DNA of 52,750 nt from Balamuthia mandrillaris (lineage: Eukaryota > Discosea > Longamoebia > Balamuthiidae). A program made the position numbers and the translations under genes. Below the pieces are notes generated by a model. That model did no database searches. It saw nothing but the letters and a program-made list of their open reading frames with translations, and had not been told where the DNA came from. Each line of letters opens with the position of its first letter. The stretch's first letter is position 1. Where the stretch lies: NCBI GenBank assembly GCA_031835245.1, contig JAVKOQ010000351.1, positions 1-52,750 of the forward strand, written 5' to 3'. Shown here one piece after another: positions 11,988 through 23,770 of this stretch.

Positions 11988-12695
11988 GGTGTGGCTGGGC
12001 CAATGAGAGTATTTGTTTAGTTTTCGTGTGCGCGTTCTTAACCAAAACGAAAGAAAAGTAAAGAAGGAAAAAAAAAGAGCGAAAGAATAGTCTTGCTTCG
12101 TTTCGCTTGTCCTAAAACCAGCACGGCAACTTGGTGGTGCACTTAAAAACAATATCTCCAACCAATCATTTCCTTTTTTCGTTCGATTTTCAGCCAGTCT
12201 TCAGTTTTGTTGTCGACAGAGAAAAACATTTCGCACTTTTTGCGGGCAGCTGTCGCTCTTGTCAACGACGTGACCACGCTTGGCCAAGGGAAGGAAGGAA
12301 CGGTTGCGTGAGTTTTGGCTTTTAACCTCGGGCGGCAAGCACCCTTGTTCTCTAGACTTCACTTAGCAAACAGTGCAACATTTACAAATGGGCAGAAAAA
12401 CGGTACTAAATCGCTCTTCGTTTGGTCCCCGTCACTCTGCTCTTCTTATTGTATTCTTGAAACTCGTTGCCCGTGCGCGTTGGAACCAGTGCGTTGTTTT
12501 GTTCTCTTTCCTGCCATCAACCTGTGTTCTGGAAGCAATCTCATGTCGTCTCGATAGCAGCTTAAAAATAGCCCTCGGGGGATTTGGAGCGAACTACAAA
12601 AACCAACGACGACGAAGTTGACAACACCGGTGACTACGTACCTTTCATTCTAAGTTTATTCGCAAAGAAGTATCGGTACTGTGGAGACCACGAAC
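11988..12695. promoter_or_regulatory. Divergent promoter region, ALDH / hydrolase
   Basis: No gene is supported here; open frames are short and compositionally unlike their neighbours. It contains TGTCGACA at 12211-12218 (224 bp from the ALDH start, 478 bp from the hydrolase start), CCAAT-type boxes near 12000 and 12158, and CT/GA-rich stretches. Confidence 0.5.
12211..12218. promoter_or_regulatory. TGTCGACA palindrome
   Basis: Perfect palindrome between the divergent ALDH and hydrolase genes. One of the recurring upstream GTCGAC-core sites in this window. Confidence 0.45.
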
Positions 12696-13995
12696 ATGCA
12701 ACACGACACATTGGCTCCTTCTCACTGCTTGGAGGACGTATTCGGTTGCGGAGAGGAAACGAACACTGTCTTTTCCATTTCTGAAACGGTGCAACTCGCA
12801 GCCAAAGTACGATAGCACTCGTTGCTTGCAACGCAAGTGCTTTAGACACTCACCTTTTGTCTTTGTCATGTGATACATAGGTATGGGGCGTTGATAAGGG
12901 CTACAACAGGGTACTTTGCCTGCACGGTTGGATGGTGCGTCATAAGCTCTAACTCCGCCCATCACATGCCAATTCTTTGGCAGTACGGCTATGCATTACC
13001 TCCATTGCTCATTATTGTATGACACACAACCCGTGCAAACATGTAACTACAGGATAACTCAGCCACGTGGAGCACGTTGGCACCGTTGCTCAAGAAAGAC
13101 GGGCTGTACTTGGTATGCTTGGACCTTCTGGGCCACGGCCTATCCTCCCACGCCAGCGCTGCTGTAGCCTATACTGCCGTTAACTATATACCGGACATTA
13201 TGGCAGTGGTGGACCAACTCGGCTGGGACAAGTTCTCCATCCTCGGCCACTCGTTGGGCGCTATTATCACCACGTTTATAACAGCGATATTCCCACAGCG
13301 TGTCAAACGTTGTGTGCTGGTGGAAGGACTCGCTCCACGCACGACCACCTCCGCTCTAGTGTTGGAAGTGTTGCGCGATGCAGTAATGCAGAACAAGACG
13401 TTGTTGGGAAAGAAGCCTAAAATATATCCTTCACTCACTCATGCCATTCGAGCGCGGCATGGTGGTCCTGATGCCGTCTTTCCTGTTTCTGAACAATCGG
13501 TATCTTTCTTTCTGCTTTTTTTTAAATTGTAGCTTCTTGCTTTCTTGGTCCGTTCATCTTTTTTCTGTTGATACTTTTGATTATTTCTTCGTGATTCAGG
13601 CTAGGTTGTTGGTGCTAAGAGGAGCCAAGTTTGTAACGAGTCACGACAGCGATGAGGTGAAGCGAGACGAGATCCAGTTCATCCACGACCCATCGCTTCG
13701 GAGTTCTTCCCTACAACGCTTCACCCCGGAGCAGATCAAAGTCTTTTTGAACCACATCGAGTGCCCTGTGCTCTTGCTAGTGGCCGAGAAGGGCATCCCA
13801 GCTTGGACGGAAAACAACCCAAAGGAAAAAGCCCAGTTCAAAGAGTACACTCAATGCATTAAGCACCTGACGGAGGTCTTTATCCCAGGGCAAGCTCATC
13901 ATGTACATGTGGATGCGCCTGAGACGGTTTATCCCCACGTTTCTCCGTTCTTGTTGGCCGGCTGTGACGAACAGCAAACGACTGCTCGTCTTTAG
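12696..13995 (+). CDS. Alpha/beta-hydrolase fold protein (SERHL/epoxide-hydrolase-like)
   Basis: Exons 12696-12806, 12881-12934, 13053-13499 and 13600-13995 join in phase. They restore ETVQLAAKVWGVDKGYNRVL and LCLHGWMDNSATWSTLAPLL, the standard N-terminal strands and oxyanion 'HGW' motif of the fold. The nucleophile Ser is in GHSLG, after LVCLDLLGHGLSSH. The acid region is CPVLLLVAEKGIP and the catalytic His is likely within GQAHHVHVDAPE. It is about 335 residues and has no signal peptide, so it is probably cytosolic. Homology is to serine-hydrolase-like proteins; the substrate cannot be told. The first two exons are short and easily missed. Confidence 0.85.
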
Positions 13996-14114
13996 CACTT
14001 TTGTTCGAACAAAACTTGACAAATGCTTTGGCTCTGCATTCTCGATCTTCATGTCGTCCCAAAAAAAGCGAATTGGGACGCCACGTCAGCACACTAATTA
14101 ATTGGCTTGTTTTT

Positions 14115-14122
14115 TGTCGACG
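14115..14122. promoter_or_regulatory. TGTCGACG site upstream of beta-COP
   Basis: GTCGAC core 187 bp upstream of the beta-COP ATG, 12 bp after a TAATTAATT stretch (14095-14103). The same pairing is seen upstream of the TTC33-like gene and the aminotransferase. Confidence 0.4.
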
Positions 14123-14308
14123 TAGCCATTTTTGTTTTGCGGTGGACAGAAAAAAAAAGGCGTCTTGCTTTCCCTTCCTTTCACTGGGTAACACAAAGAG
14201 AAAGAGTTCGAGTTGCTACCTTGACTCTCTTTTTTCTTGATCTTTTTTTTTTTGGTTTTTTTTGGGTGTGTAGCAGCGAAAGGAAAAAGAAAGGGCTTTT
14301 TGATAAAG

Positions 14309-16014
14309 ATGGCTGAAAAGAGTTGTGGCTTTCTGATTCACAATGACAAACCAGAGTTACCAGTCAACAAGCTGAGGGAACTCATCGAGAGCGAGGAAAT
14401 CTCTCACAAGATTATGGCCATGCAGAGGGTCATCCTGCTGCTCAACAATGGGCACAGCTTGCCTCAACTGTTGATGCCCATCATTCGCTTCATCATGCCC
14501 AGCAAGGACAAAGTGCTGAAGAAGCTCCTCCTTCTCTTCTGGGAGGTGTGTGAGAAGACTGACGCTAGTGGCAAACTCCTCCATGAGATGATTCTCGTTT
14601 GGTGAGCACTCCCTTTTTACCTCACTTTCTTTCTTTCCCACTTTTCGCTCTTTTCCCAATCCTCCTTCCCTCCTTTTCACTTTGCTCTGCTTTGTTTTCA
14701 TTCTTTTTCTTTGGCTGTGCTGTTTTCTCTTCTCCTTCCTCTGCGCTCGCTTCTCTTGTTTTCTCTCTTTGTGCCTTTCTTGATTTCGTTTTTTGAAGCT
14801 TTGTTCTATTTTTGAAGACAATCAACTGACCAAAAAGGCAGCTCTCACTTCAGAAACGACCTTCGTCATGCTAACGAATATGTGAGGGGAGCTACGTTGC
14901 GTTTCCTCTGCAAGTTGACAGAAGCCGAGTTGCTGGAACCCCTGATCCCTGCCATTATTGGTAACTTGGAAGACAAGTACTCCTACGTTCGCAGGAATGC
15001 GGTGCTATGCATCTACAGCATCTACAAAAACTTCCCTACCCTGATACCTGACGCCCCTGATCTTATCTTCAACTTCATTCAATCTGTACCTTTTTGCTCC
15101 TCTCTCCCTCTCCACCCTTTTCGTTTGCTTACTTCACTTCTCTCTCGCTCTCTCTCTCTTCTGACTTTGCTTTCATGCTTAAAACAAAAGGATGCAGCAG
15201 ACGCGTCATGTAAAAGGAATGCCTTTCTAATGCTATTCAACTGCGCCCAAGACAAGGCAGTGCAGTACCTCGACACTGTGCTAGGCGACGTTACCGAGTT
15301 CGGCGATATTTTGCAATTGACCATCATCGAGTTGGTGCGCAAGGTCTGCCGCCAGAAGCCTGAAAAGAGGGTTTGTTGTTCCGTGTTCACTTTTACAAAA
15401 TTGTTTTTGGCTGACAACTTTGTCGATGCCGTGTCATTAGCCAATCTATTTGCGTTGCTTGTTCGAGCTCCTCAAGTCCAAATCGCCTGCCGTGCAGTTT
15501 GACGCTGCTGCAGCCCTGGTCTCGCTTACTTCTGCCCCTACCGCCATAAAGGCTGCCTCCAGCACTTTTATCCGCATCCTTTGCACGGTATATTCGTTCT
15601 TTACTATGCAACAGTCAAGAGCAGAAAGTAGAGTTGCTAACACTGAAATGATATGTAGGAAAGCGACAACAATGTAAAGATGATTGTGTTGGACAAACTG
15701 GAGCACATTAAACGACACCACTTGAAGGTCCTTCAGGGCTTATTGATGGACATCATGAGAGCCCTCGCCAGCCCTAGTATGGATATTCGTCGCAAGGTAC
15801 CCCCAGCTATTTTTGATTTTTCATTACTGTTGTTTTAGTAACTGACTTTCTCTTCAAATTTAAAGACTCTCAACATAGCTTTGGACCTGGTGTCTCCTTC
15901 GAATATTGACGAGTTCATTGCTACCCTCAAAAAAGAAATCATCAAAACCCAAGCCAAAGCCTTTGAGCAGGTGCTTATTCCTTTTCTGTTTAAACAACGC
16001 AAAAAACATTATTC

Positions 16015-16059
<45 letters not shown>

Positions 16060-18890
16060 TTTCGCCATAAAGCCGGGACCTTACCGCAAGATGCTGATCC
16101 ACGCCATCCGTAGTTGCGCTGTCAAGTATCCTAACGTTGCAAGCAACGTGGTGGATGTGCTGCTCGAGTTCCTTGGCGACGTTAACGTACAGTCAGCAGT
16201 AGAGGTGGCTGGCTTTGTTAGAGAGGTGGCCCAGGTTTATCCTTCTTTGAGGGCGGGAATTCTTAGAAAGCTTCTTGATGGCCTCAAGTTCATTACAGCT
16301 TCTTCTGTACGTGCTGTTTTACATTTTCTACCACCCTTTCTTTTACCAAATCTAACGTAACATGGAATGCCCAAATGACTGCAACAGGTATTTAGAGCAG
16401 TATTGTGGATTATAGGAGAGTACGCAACTACCACTGAAGAAATAGATCATGCCTTTAGTACGTTGAAACAGGAGCTTGGCACGATGCCATTCTTTCCACC
16501 TCCTGATGAACAAACCGAACAAACTGAAAATGAAGAAGAAGAAAAGAAAGCAAACGCCGAACCAACTCCAACCATTAAAGCCCCTTCCAAGAGCTCGACC
16601 ACGATCGTGCTGGCGGATGGCACTTACGCCACGCAGTCCGCGCTTACGCTTGGGCCGTTAGCTGATGGTTCCCTTAACGATTCGAATGGAGGAAACAAAT
16701 CACGAGAAGATCGCACTGGGGGTCATCTTCGCCGTTTGCTCAAGAACGGAAATATCTTCTTAGGATCGGTGCTGGCTACTACTCTCACTAAGATTGTTCT
16801 TAGAACAGAGCACGTGCGTCTTATGCTCTCCTTCTCTCTCTACCTCTCCTCTCCTCTCCTCTCCTCTCCTCTCTCTCCTCTCTCTCTCTCTCCTCTCTCT
16901 CCCTCTCCCTCTCTCTCCTCTCTCCTCCTCTCCTCTCCTCTCCTCTCCTCTCCTCTCCTCCTCCTCTCCTCTCCTCTCCTCTCCTCTCCCTCTCTCCTCT
17001 CTCTCTCCCTCTCCTCTCCTCTCCTCTCCTCTCCTCTCTCTCCCTCTCTCTCCCTCTCTCCTCTCCTCTCCTCTCCTCTCCTCTCCTCTCCTCTCGTTTT
17101 TTTAACTAACATAATTTTGTGGATTTGTTTACAGAGCACAGACTTGGATGCTATCCAGAGAAATACTTTTAAGGCTGAAGTATTGTTGCTGCTTGTAGAA
17201 CTTTTGAAGTTGGGAGAAACCTTGAAGTCGGATCCCAGGGTTGGTTTCCTTCTCTTTTATGTGGAGGAATTTACACCTTTTCTTACTTGCTTGTTCTTTC
17301 TTTCAATGTATAGCCGAAGAAAGCGCAGGGATTGGATTCAGATGCATTTGCACACATTAGCCTTTGTGTTAAAGTGCTGACCATTCAGGATGAACAAGCT
17401 GCTCAATTCTTGGAACAAATCTTCCTTAAACAAGCCCGTGAGTCGTTTGTGAGCATGTTGACAGAAAGAGAGGACAAAGAAAAAGAAGAGCAGAAGCAAC
17501 TCAAAGACGAAACCTGCGTTCAAGCGGATGATTTGCTGAGCTTCCGACAACTGCGCGGCCGTAGAGGTTTAAGTATGTTTACCACTAAAGTTTAAGACGA
17601 ATCATCCTCAACGGCTAATATTCTTTTGAAGTGTTGGAAGGTTTAGAAGATTTGGATGAAATGAACAACACGGCAGCATTCCGAGATGATTTCAACGCCA
17701 AAGGATTACGCTTGGATAGACTTTACCAACTCACCGGTATTACTTTATTTTTATTCTGTCAATTTTCACTTCCCCCTCCATTTGCTTTCAATTATTCCAT
17801 TTTGACTTTGTTCTTTCGTTGCCTTTAAACAAAGGATTATCCGACCCTGTGTATGCGGAGGCCTTTGTAAACGTGCACATGTATGACATTATTTTGGATG
17901 TGTTGGTGATCAATCAGTCGCCAGACACCCTCCAAAACCTTTCTTTGGAGCTGGCCACAACCGGAGATCTTAAACTCTGCGAACGACCCAGAGAATACAG
18001 TCTTGGTCCCTTCGACCAACGTAGATTGAAAGCCAACGTGAAGGTATAAGAACCCTTCCTTTCTTTTGTTGTTTGTCATCATTCACAGTTGGAACTTACT
18101 TTTGTTATTTGTAGGTTTCATCAACGGAAGCTGGGGTTATCTTTGGTTCCATAGTTTATGATATTGCCGGTCAAGCCACTACTACCGCCACTGACAAGAA
18201 TTGCATCAACCTGAATGAAATTCGTATCGACATAATGGACTACATTAAACCAGCCAGCTGCACCGATGCTGAGTTTTGTACCATGTGGTCCGAGTTTGAG
18301 TGGGAAAATAAGATCGCCGTTAACACTCGAATTAGGTGCAGTGTTTTTCCTTCCTCTTTCTCTCTCTTGTTCTCTCTTTCTCTTGCTCTCTTTCTCTTTT
18401 CTCTCTTTCCTTGCTCTCTTTCTCTTGCTCTCTTTCTCTTGCTCTCTTTCTCTTGCTCTCTTTCTCTTTCTCTCTGTAAACTTATTTTTCATTCTCTAAA
18501 TAGCGATGTTACTGAGTATTTGGAGCACATCAAGACCATCACGAACATGAACTGTCTTACCTCTCCCAATGCACTTGGCGGCCAATGTGACTTTATTTCC
18601 GCCAACCTTTACGCCAGAAGCATCTTTGGTCCGTTTCTCCTTTTTGTTCATTCGTACAATTCTTTGTTTCGTTGTTCCTGACTCGCTCTGGTTTCGTAGG
18701 GGAGGATGCTTTGGCGAATTTGAGCATTGAAAAGGAGCCCAACACCGGAAACATTGAAGGCTTTATCCGCATTCGCAGCAAAACGCAGGGCATCGCGTTG
18801 AGTCTTGGTGACAAGATAAACGCCAAGCAGCGAACCAACAAAAAGGACAACGAAGCTGCTCAACAGCAACAAGGACCCATCCACATTTAA
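14309..18890 (+). CDS. COPB1: Coatomer subunit beta (beta-COP)
   Basis: Subunit of the COPI coat, acting on Golgi-to-ER and intra-Golgi vesicles. Start at 14309 ([18 protein letters not shown]); stop TAA at 18888-18890. About 15 exons encode roughly 1,000 residues, the family's usual length. The N-terminal adaptin-like HEAT solenoid is plain ([15 protein letters not shown], then [37 protein letters not shown] and [17 protein letters not shown]). A mid-protein acidic linker with [11 protein letters not shown] follows. The C-terminal appendage segments are IEEHIKTI-like ([16 protein letters not shown]), [20 protein letters not shown] and [18 protein letters not shown]. Several introns hold long CT or CTCCT tracts. 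The first intron ends at GGCAG before CTCTCACTTC, which gives [18 protein letters not shown]. Confidence 0.96.
16019..16056. repeat. (CT)n microsatellite in beta-COP intron
   Basis: About 19 units, sense-strand pyrimidine, ending close to the 3' splice site before PGPYRKML. Confidence 0.95.
16835..17096. repeat. CTCCT/CTCTC low-complexity tract in beta-COP intron
   Basis: About 260 bp of almost pure pyrimidine made of CTCCT pentamers mixed with CT dinucleotides. It fills nearly the whole intron between TKIVLRTEH and [10 protein letters not shown]. Confidence 0.95.
18350..18476. repeat. TCTTGCTCTCTTTC-type pyrimidine repeat in beta-COP intron
   Basis: Degenerate CT-rich repeat with TTGCTCTCTTTCTC units, on the sense strand, in the intron before [11 protein letters not shown]. 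Confidence 0.9.
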
Positions 18891-19012
18891 ACCCTTCATC
18901 CGTTTCGACCCTTTTTTTTATTGTTTGTTTGTTGAAACGTTCGTTTTCTTCTCAAAAAAAATAACACATACAATTTCTTCTTCGTTTTGTGTTGAAATGC
19001 CTTTAAATAAGT

Positions 19013-19017
<5 letters not shown>

Positions 19018-19051
<34 letters not shown>
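19018..19051. repeat. (GA)n microsatellite between convergent genes
   Basis: About 16 units, 23 bp past the stop of the minus-strand SID-1-family gene. It is (CT)n in that gene's 3' flank. Confidence 0.95.
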
Positions 19052-19054
<3 letters not shown>

Positions 19055-19073
19055 AAGAACAGGACTAGAGTTG

Positions 19074-20971
19074 TTAAAAGAGAGGTAAGCGTTCAAAGGG
19101 TTTGTCCTTGATACCCATATCAAGCAAGTACACAAGCATCGCTATACAGAACAGTCCAATCGCTGACAAAAAGTGCCACATGTCTAAACGAACAAAAGAT
19201 GTTAGTTCTACCATCCGAACAGAAAGAAAAATGGTGAAACGGGTATGCACCATGTGTGTCAAAGAAGTTAAATACAATGCAGGGCTTGTTGAGGGCAGCA
19301 GACTCTTCTGGAGTCTTGAACCTAACAATGAGCATTGTATGGTGCGATAGTAAGAGAGGTTAGATGATGGTTTTGGTCAGGAAAAAAAGCTGGAGATCAT
19401 GGAAAAGAATGGAACTAACTTGTTCGTGCTCTGTCTTGTGAAGAAATAGATGGCTGGTATCTTTTTAAACAAAAAGAATGAGAAAAAACATGAAGAATAA
19501 AGACAAATTATGACTTTAAAAGAAGCAAAAGAAAGTGGAGACAAAGAATACCCAAGAGGCTAGCACCAACAGAAACAGTAACAGCACCTGCGGAGAGAGA
19601 AGCAGAAAGAACTCAGTCAACTATTTTCAAATGGACGAGGTACTGCAAAACGGTACGTACCACCCAGTGAACTTTCTCTCGGTATCTAAACTTCATCAAG
19701 ACGTAGTAGACTAAAGACAAGAAACAACATGACAGTTATTAAATACTTAGAGGGAAAGCGGTAGTGAAATTGATAACACAAGCAATACGTACAAACATAA
19801 CCGAAAGTATTGATCACGAGGATAGCCCTGGAGAGCATGCATATTATTTATCAGCTATCCGCAAAATGACACCAAAATAAATAACTACGCACAAAAGAGT
19901 CAACGGAAAATTTTCAAGCTCTTCTGTTTCGGTGGACTTTACGATGCCAGCTACAATGATAGCTATTGTTATCGCCGATCCTATCAGTACTGCCAAGAAG
20001 CGGAGCTATGATGACGATACAAACAGTTAGTTTATTGTTAAGAAGAAAAGAAGCGAGGAGGAGGAGGAAAGAAAGAGAGGAATAATTGCCTTTTGCTTTA
20101 CGCGGAAAGGTCTTACTTTAATGAGAGCAACGTACTCCCATGGTGTTATCTTTTTGTGATAGTAGAACTGCCATGTGCCCTGCAAGTAAAATGGCGATAA
20201 CAGCACCAATGTCAACGTCCAAAACCTTTTAAAAAATTGGTGAGTAGCAGATTCATAAGCCAACCAAGTAAAACCCAAGCCGAGATGAAGATAACATACA
20301 CCGCTAATGGGATACCTGTCAGTGCTAACGATGTCAACAGAATCACTATTATATTCTGGTTAATCTACAGAAAGAAGCAGTAAAAAGAGAAGTAGAGAAT
20401 GAAAGAAAGAGCCATACGGAAAGCAAAGAACAGAAAGGCACGGATGGTGCCCGGTGCCGAAGTCGGGTGTCGTTTTTGGAATAAAGTAATAAATAAAACT
20501 CCAGTACCTGTTTCGTCAACAAGGTGGTGATGATAAGTAACGAACGGATGACAACAAGAAAAAGAGAAACAAGGGCAGCGTGCCGATAAGCATGAAAGCT
20601 GTGTCAAACTGGAAGTTGACGCGTGATGGGCAGACATGATACAATCCAGAAAATACTCCTTTTCATCACAAAGCAAAGCAATACAAAAAGGAAAATTAGG
20701 CAGAAGAGTATCATTTGCGGTCAGTCTCTTCTATATGCATGAAACACATGAAAGGAAAAGTACCTTCCCACACAATAGCAAGACCAACAGCGTAATACAG
20801 AGAAGGATCTGAATGAAGACCATAGTAATTCCCTCCTGGCCCACACTGGTGTGTAAAGAACACAATCACAATGAAGGAGAACCCAGCAATCAAGTAACCC
20901 GCATTGCTCAATACTGTACAACATCACATTAGAGTGACCAAACAGCACAAAAGCGAACAGAGATGAGTGAA

Positions 20972-21011
<40 letters not shown>

Positions 21012-21586
21012 CGCCATACTGTTGTTAAATGCATCAAACCCAAGCAATCTTTTGGCGCATTTGAAGTTATAGTAGCAGTCCACAGTGCTAGTGGTTTCCT
21101 TCGCCCTATACTGAAAGATGACAAACTGGACAGCTGGCAGCGCATAGAAAAAACCGACCACTAACAACAGTTTCCAATACTATGATAACAGAAAAACAAC
21201 GATCTCTTTAGCAACATGCGATTGAAAATCAGAATCATAAGTTTACGCACGTTTTTGAGATAAATAGGTTGTAGCTTCTTCATCTTCTTCTGGACGGCCT
21301 CCTCCAAGATCTCCTCCAAGGTTGCGGGGAGCTTGGCCTGCTCCGCCAGCTCCATCTTCTGCTGCACATAGCGCCTCAGTCGTGCGGTCTCGATGCCACC
21401 CAGCAAGGAGCGTCCTTCCTCCGCCTCGCCCGCTGGCCCCAGCAGCTCCTCCTCCTCTTCCTCCAGCCCATTTTTCTCCTCATGGCCCTCCGCCTCCAGG
21501 TCGTCTCCCTCCAGCTGCACCGACAACGAGGTCGCGTCCTCCCCATCTTCCTCCTTTTGCTTTTGCTTGCTGCGGTTGTGGCTCAT
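19074..21586 (-). CDS. SID-1/CHUP-family multipass membrane protein lacking the ectodomain
   Basis: Homologue of SID-1/SIDT1/SIDT2 (dsRNA or cholesterol handling membrane proteins; the CREST hydrolase-like superfamily). Start at 21586; stop at 19074-19076; about a dozen exons. The first ~130 residues are acidic and cytosolic (SVQLEGDDLEAEGHEEKNG). Then come membrane segments with diagnostic family blocks: FYALPAVQFVIFQYRA, CYYNFKCAKRLLGFDAFNN, VLSNAGYLIAGF, LAIVWEGVFSGLYHVCPS, NFQFDTAFML, QKRHPTSAPG and, near the end, NFFDTHDMWHFLSAIGL. The metal-site residues (His in YHVC, Asp in QFDT, two His in HDMWHF) are kept. The N-terminal beta-rich extracellular domain and first helix of animal SIDTs are absent. 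One intron (20518-20583) appears to be GC-AG. Confidence 0.88.
20518..20583 (-). other. Probable GC-AG intron in SID-1-family gene
   Basis: Conserved protein runs to FMLIG and resumes at TGVLFITLFQKRHP. Only a donor GCACGC with acceptor ACAG at 20518 keeps this phase. The nearest GT donor (GTTTCT) would put the next exon in the wrong frame. Confidence 0.5.
20970..21007. repeat. (GA)n microsatellite in SID-1-family intron
   Basis: About 19 units; (CT)n on the sense strand, in the intron after GFDAFNN. Confidence 0.95.
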
Positions 21587-22204
21587 CCTCGTTTGCTCTG
21601 TCTTTCTTTCTTTCTTTCTTTCTGTCTTCCTTTTCTTTGCTTGACACTACGTTTTCGCTACCTTTTTTTTTTTTTTTTTTTGTAAAATACAAAAACAAAT
21701 GTTAAGTGGTGGTGGAGGTGGCTATGGTGGCTATGGTGGTTATGGTTGTCATTCGAAAAAGAAGAAAAGAAAAAGAAAAAAAAAAGAACCACGAGTCAAA
21801 ACCACCACCCACCGCCCCACTTTTTAATTGCCGCTCTCCCTCATCATCACCGCCTCCAGCAATGGAGTAGCAGGGAGGGAGGGAGGGCTATTAAAATTTG
21901 CTGCCGCAAATGCCTGGTTTCGTGGAGCGGCAACTTCCACGAAATTTTACGGGCGGCCAATTCCCCGGCTGAAAATAAACACCAAACACTTGCAAACAAA
22001 ATATATATTTTTTTGAAGGGGCAAACCACTTTATATCAAGGCTTTGGGTGTCTCTTACAAAGATGACCAAGGGTTGCTCCGATGCTGGGTGGGGAGGAAG
22101 CAGCCACGCGAGACACACCACAGGGTCCATCCCAAGAACCGGCTGGCCTCCCCAGGTTTGCTGCGTTTGTGTGGTGGTTGGAGATGAAGGAGTGGCACTA
22201 GCCG
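21587..22204. promoter_or_regulatory. Intergenic region, 5' of the SID-1-family gene and 3' of the TTC33-like gene
   Basis: Holds TTTC/CTTT tracts (21601-21640), a T22 run (21662-21681), and a GGTGGCTATGGTGGC repeat (21708-21747). The latter gives a 42-codon Gly-Tyr open frame that I do not accept as a gene. No GTCGAC-core site is seen here. Confidence 0.5.
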
Positions 22205-22747
22205 TTATGTTTGCTGCTTCTTATCCGTTTGCTTTGTTCGTTCATCTTGAAAAGAAGTGGCTGAAGACGATGCAGAGGCAGAAGGAGAAGAAGAAGAAGA
22301 AGAAGAAGAAGAATTAGAAGGGTCCAAAAAACCAAGACATCCTTCCCTTAGCATGTTGCAATAGATCTGGTCCCACCGTTCGCGCGCAGAAACTGGCAAA
22401 CAATCAACGAGCAGCTCCTCTCCTCGGCTCTCCATCAAGGCTTCTTTATGAGCTTCCAGGAAAGCCTTTCTCTGAGCAACCAGCTTCGCTTTCTCCAGAA
22501 GCAATGCTCTCACCTCTTTCAACTCCTCTTTCGCCTCCAGCAAAGTTGGTTCGAGCTCTATGCTACGTTCAAAGCTTTGGCTGGCAAGTGATAGTTCTCC
22601 TGTAATGATTTTCATGCTTTCGTTAAAGTGTGTAACCAACGTAGTAGAAGGAAAGCGCAATGACGCACCTAAGTTTAATTGAGCCCTGCCTAAAGTTAAG
22701 TGGCCCTGTGGGAGGAGAGAGAGAGTGAGAGAGAGAGAGAGAGAGAG

Positions 22748-22842
<95 letters not shown>

Positions 22843-23400
22843 AAAGAAAGAAAGAAAGACAGAAAGAAAGAACACAAGGGCAGAGGAGAGAACATAGAAA
22901 CATGAGAATAAGCGGTGTAAGAAACGACAATTAGAAGGTTAGCACGATAGAAGAGGGGATAGCAAAGATAGAGAACAAGAAGAAGGGTAGATCACCTCAG
23001 CCCAAGTAGGGTCCAAAAGGGTAGCCTCAGTAGCTGCTTTAACGGCTTGAAAAGTGTGACCGAGCTCCATCAGAGCTTGTGCCTTCAGCTCATGCAAAAT
23101 AGCATTGCCTGGAGTTAAGCGTAGTGCCGAGTCCCATCGAGCAACAGCTTTTCGAAGCTGACCAGCTTCCGCAAGAGCGTTGCCATCGTTCTTCAGTCGC
23201 TGGCTCATTTCTTCTGGGCTGATGGCATCTTCTTCGTCAGTTGGTACTGCGGCCTTCTGAACGGAAGGAGGAGTTATTCTTGATGTAGAAGCAGTGGCGC
23301 CATCCCCCTCTTTGCTTCGTTTTTGAAACGGATCAATGGGCAAGGGACGAGCCCCTTTCCTCTTCTGATGTTGTTGGGTTGGCTGCAGAGAAAACTTCAT
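22205..23400 (-). CDS. TPR protein, TTC33-like
   Basis: Start at 23400 (MKFSLQPTQQHQKRKG); stop at 22205-22207; three or more exons. The basic N-terminus is followed by RLKNDGNALAEAGQLRKAVA and RWDSALRLTPGNAILHELKA, then QALMELGHTFQAVKAATEAT, GHLTLGRAQLNLG and SFERSIELEPTLLEAKEELK. These are about three TPR motifs in the same order and spacing as vertebrate TTC33. The C-terminal extension includes a short block (VSARERWDQIYCNMLREGCL) and a Ser-rich tail, both absent from animal TTC33. No catalytic site; it is presumably a scaffold or chaperone adaptor. The middle intron contains the GA/GAAA microsatellite at 22717-22870. Confidence 0.82.
22717..22870. repeat. (GA)n plus (GAAA)n microsatellite in TTC33-like intron
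   Basis: A (GA)n run of about 13 units passes into about 27 GAAA units. On the sense strand this is (TTTC)n(TC)n. Confidence 0.95.
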
Positions 23401-23770
23401 GCCTCTCTCTTTTGCGGTGGTATTGGCTGCAACGCGTCGACACGAATAATTTCATTCGAGACGTCCCGAGTTGACCGGATATGAAATGCGATTCATTTTT
23501 GTCGACGATGGAATCGCTGACCAATAGAATGGCATGTTGTCATATTAATTAATTAGATCTGAGTAAATCACGGGAACCCTCGCTCGTTTTTAAATTAGCT
23601 CTCAAACCTGATTCGCCCCTCGGCAATTAGCTCTCGCTTAGTGGCGGATGACTTTGATACAGGTGTTTCTTCTTTTTTTTCGTGTCCGGCATCACTTTTC
23701 TTTGACTGCTTCATTATTTTTCTCTTTTCTCTCAACAACTAAGACACACAACGCTTCCTAGTGGCACGAC
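23401..23770. promoter_or_regulatory. Bidirectional promoter, TTC33-like / lysyl oxidase
   Basis: A 370-bp divergent gap with CGTCGACA at 23435-23442, TGTCGACG at 23500-23507, CCAAT at 23520-23524 and ATTAATTAATTAG at 23544-23556. No gene is supported. Confidence 0.5.

Noticed and set aside
21699-21840. Small Gly-Tyr-rich ORF (GGYGGYGGYG then Lys-rich)
   Set aside because: Only 42 codons, made of a simple repeat and an A run in a promoter gap; no homology or splice support.
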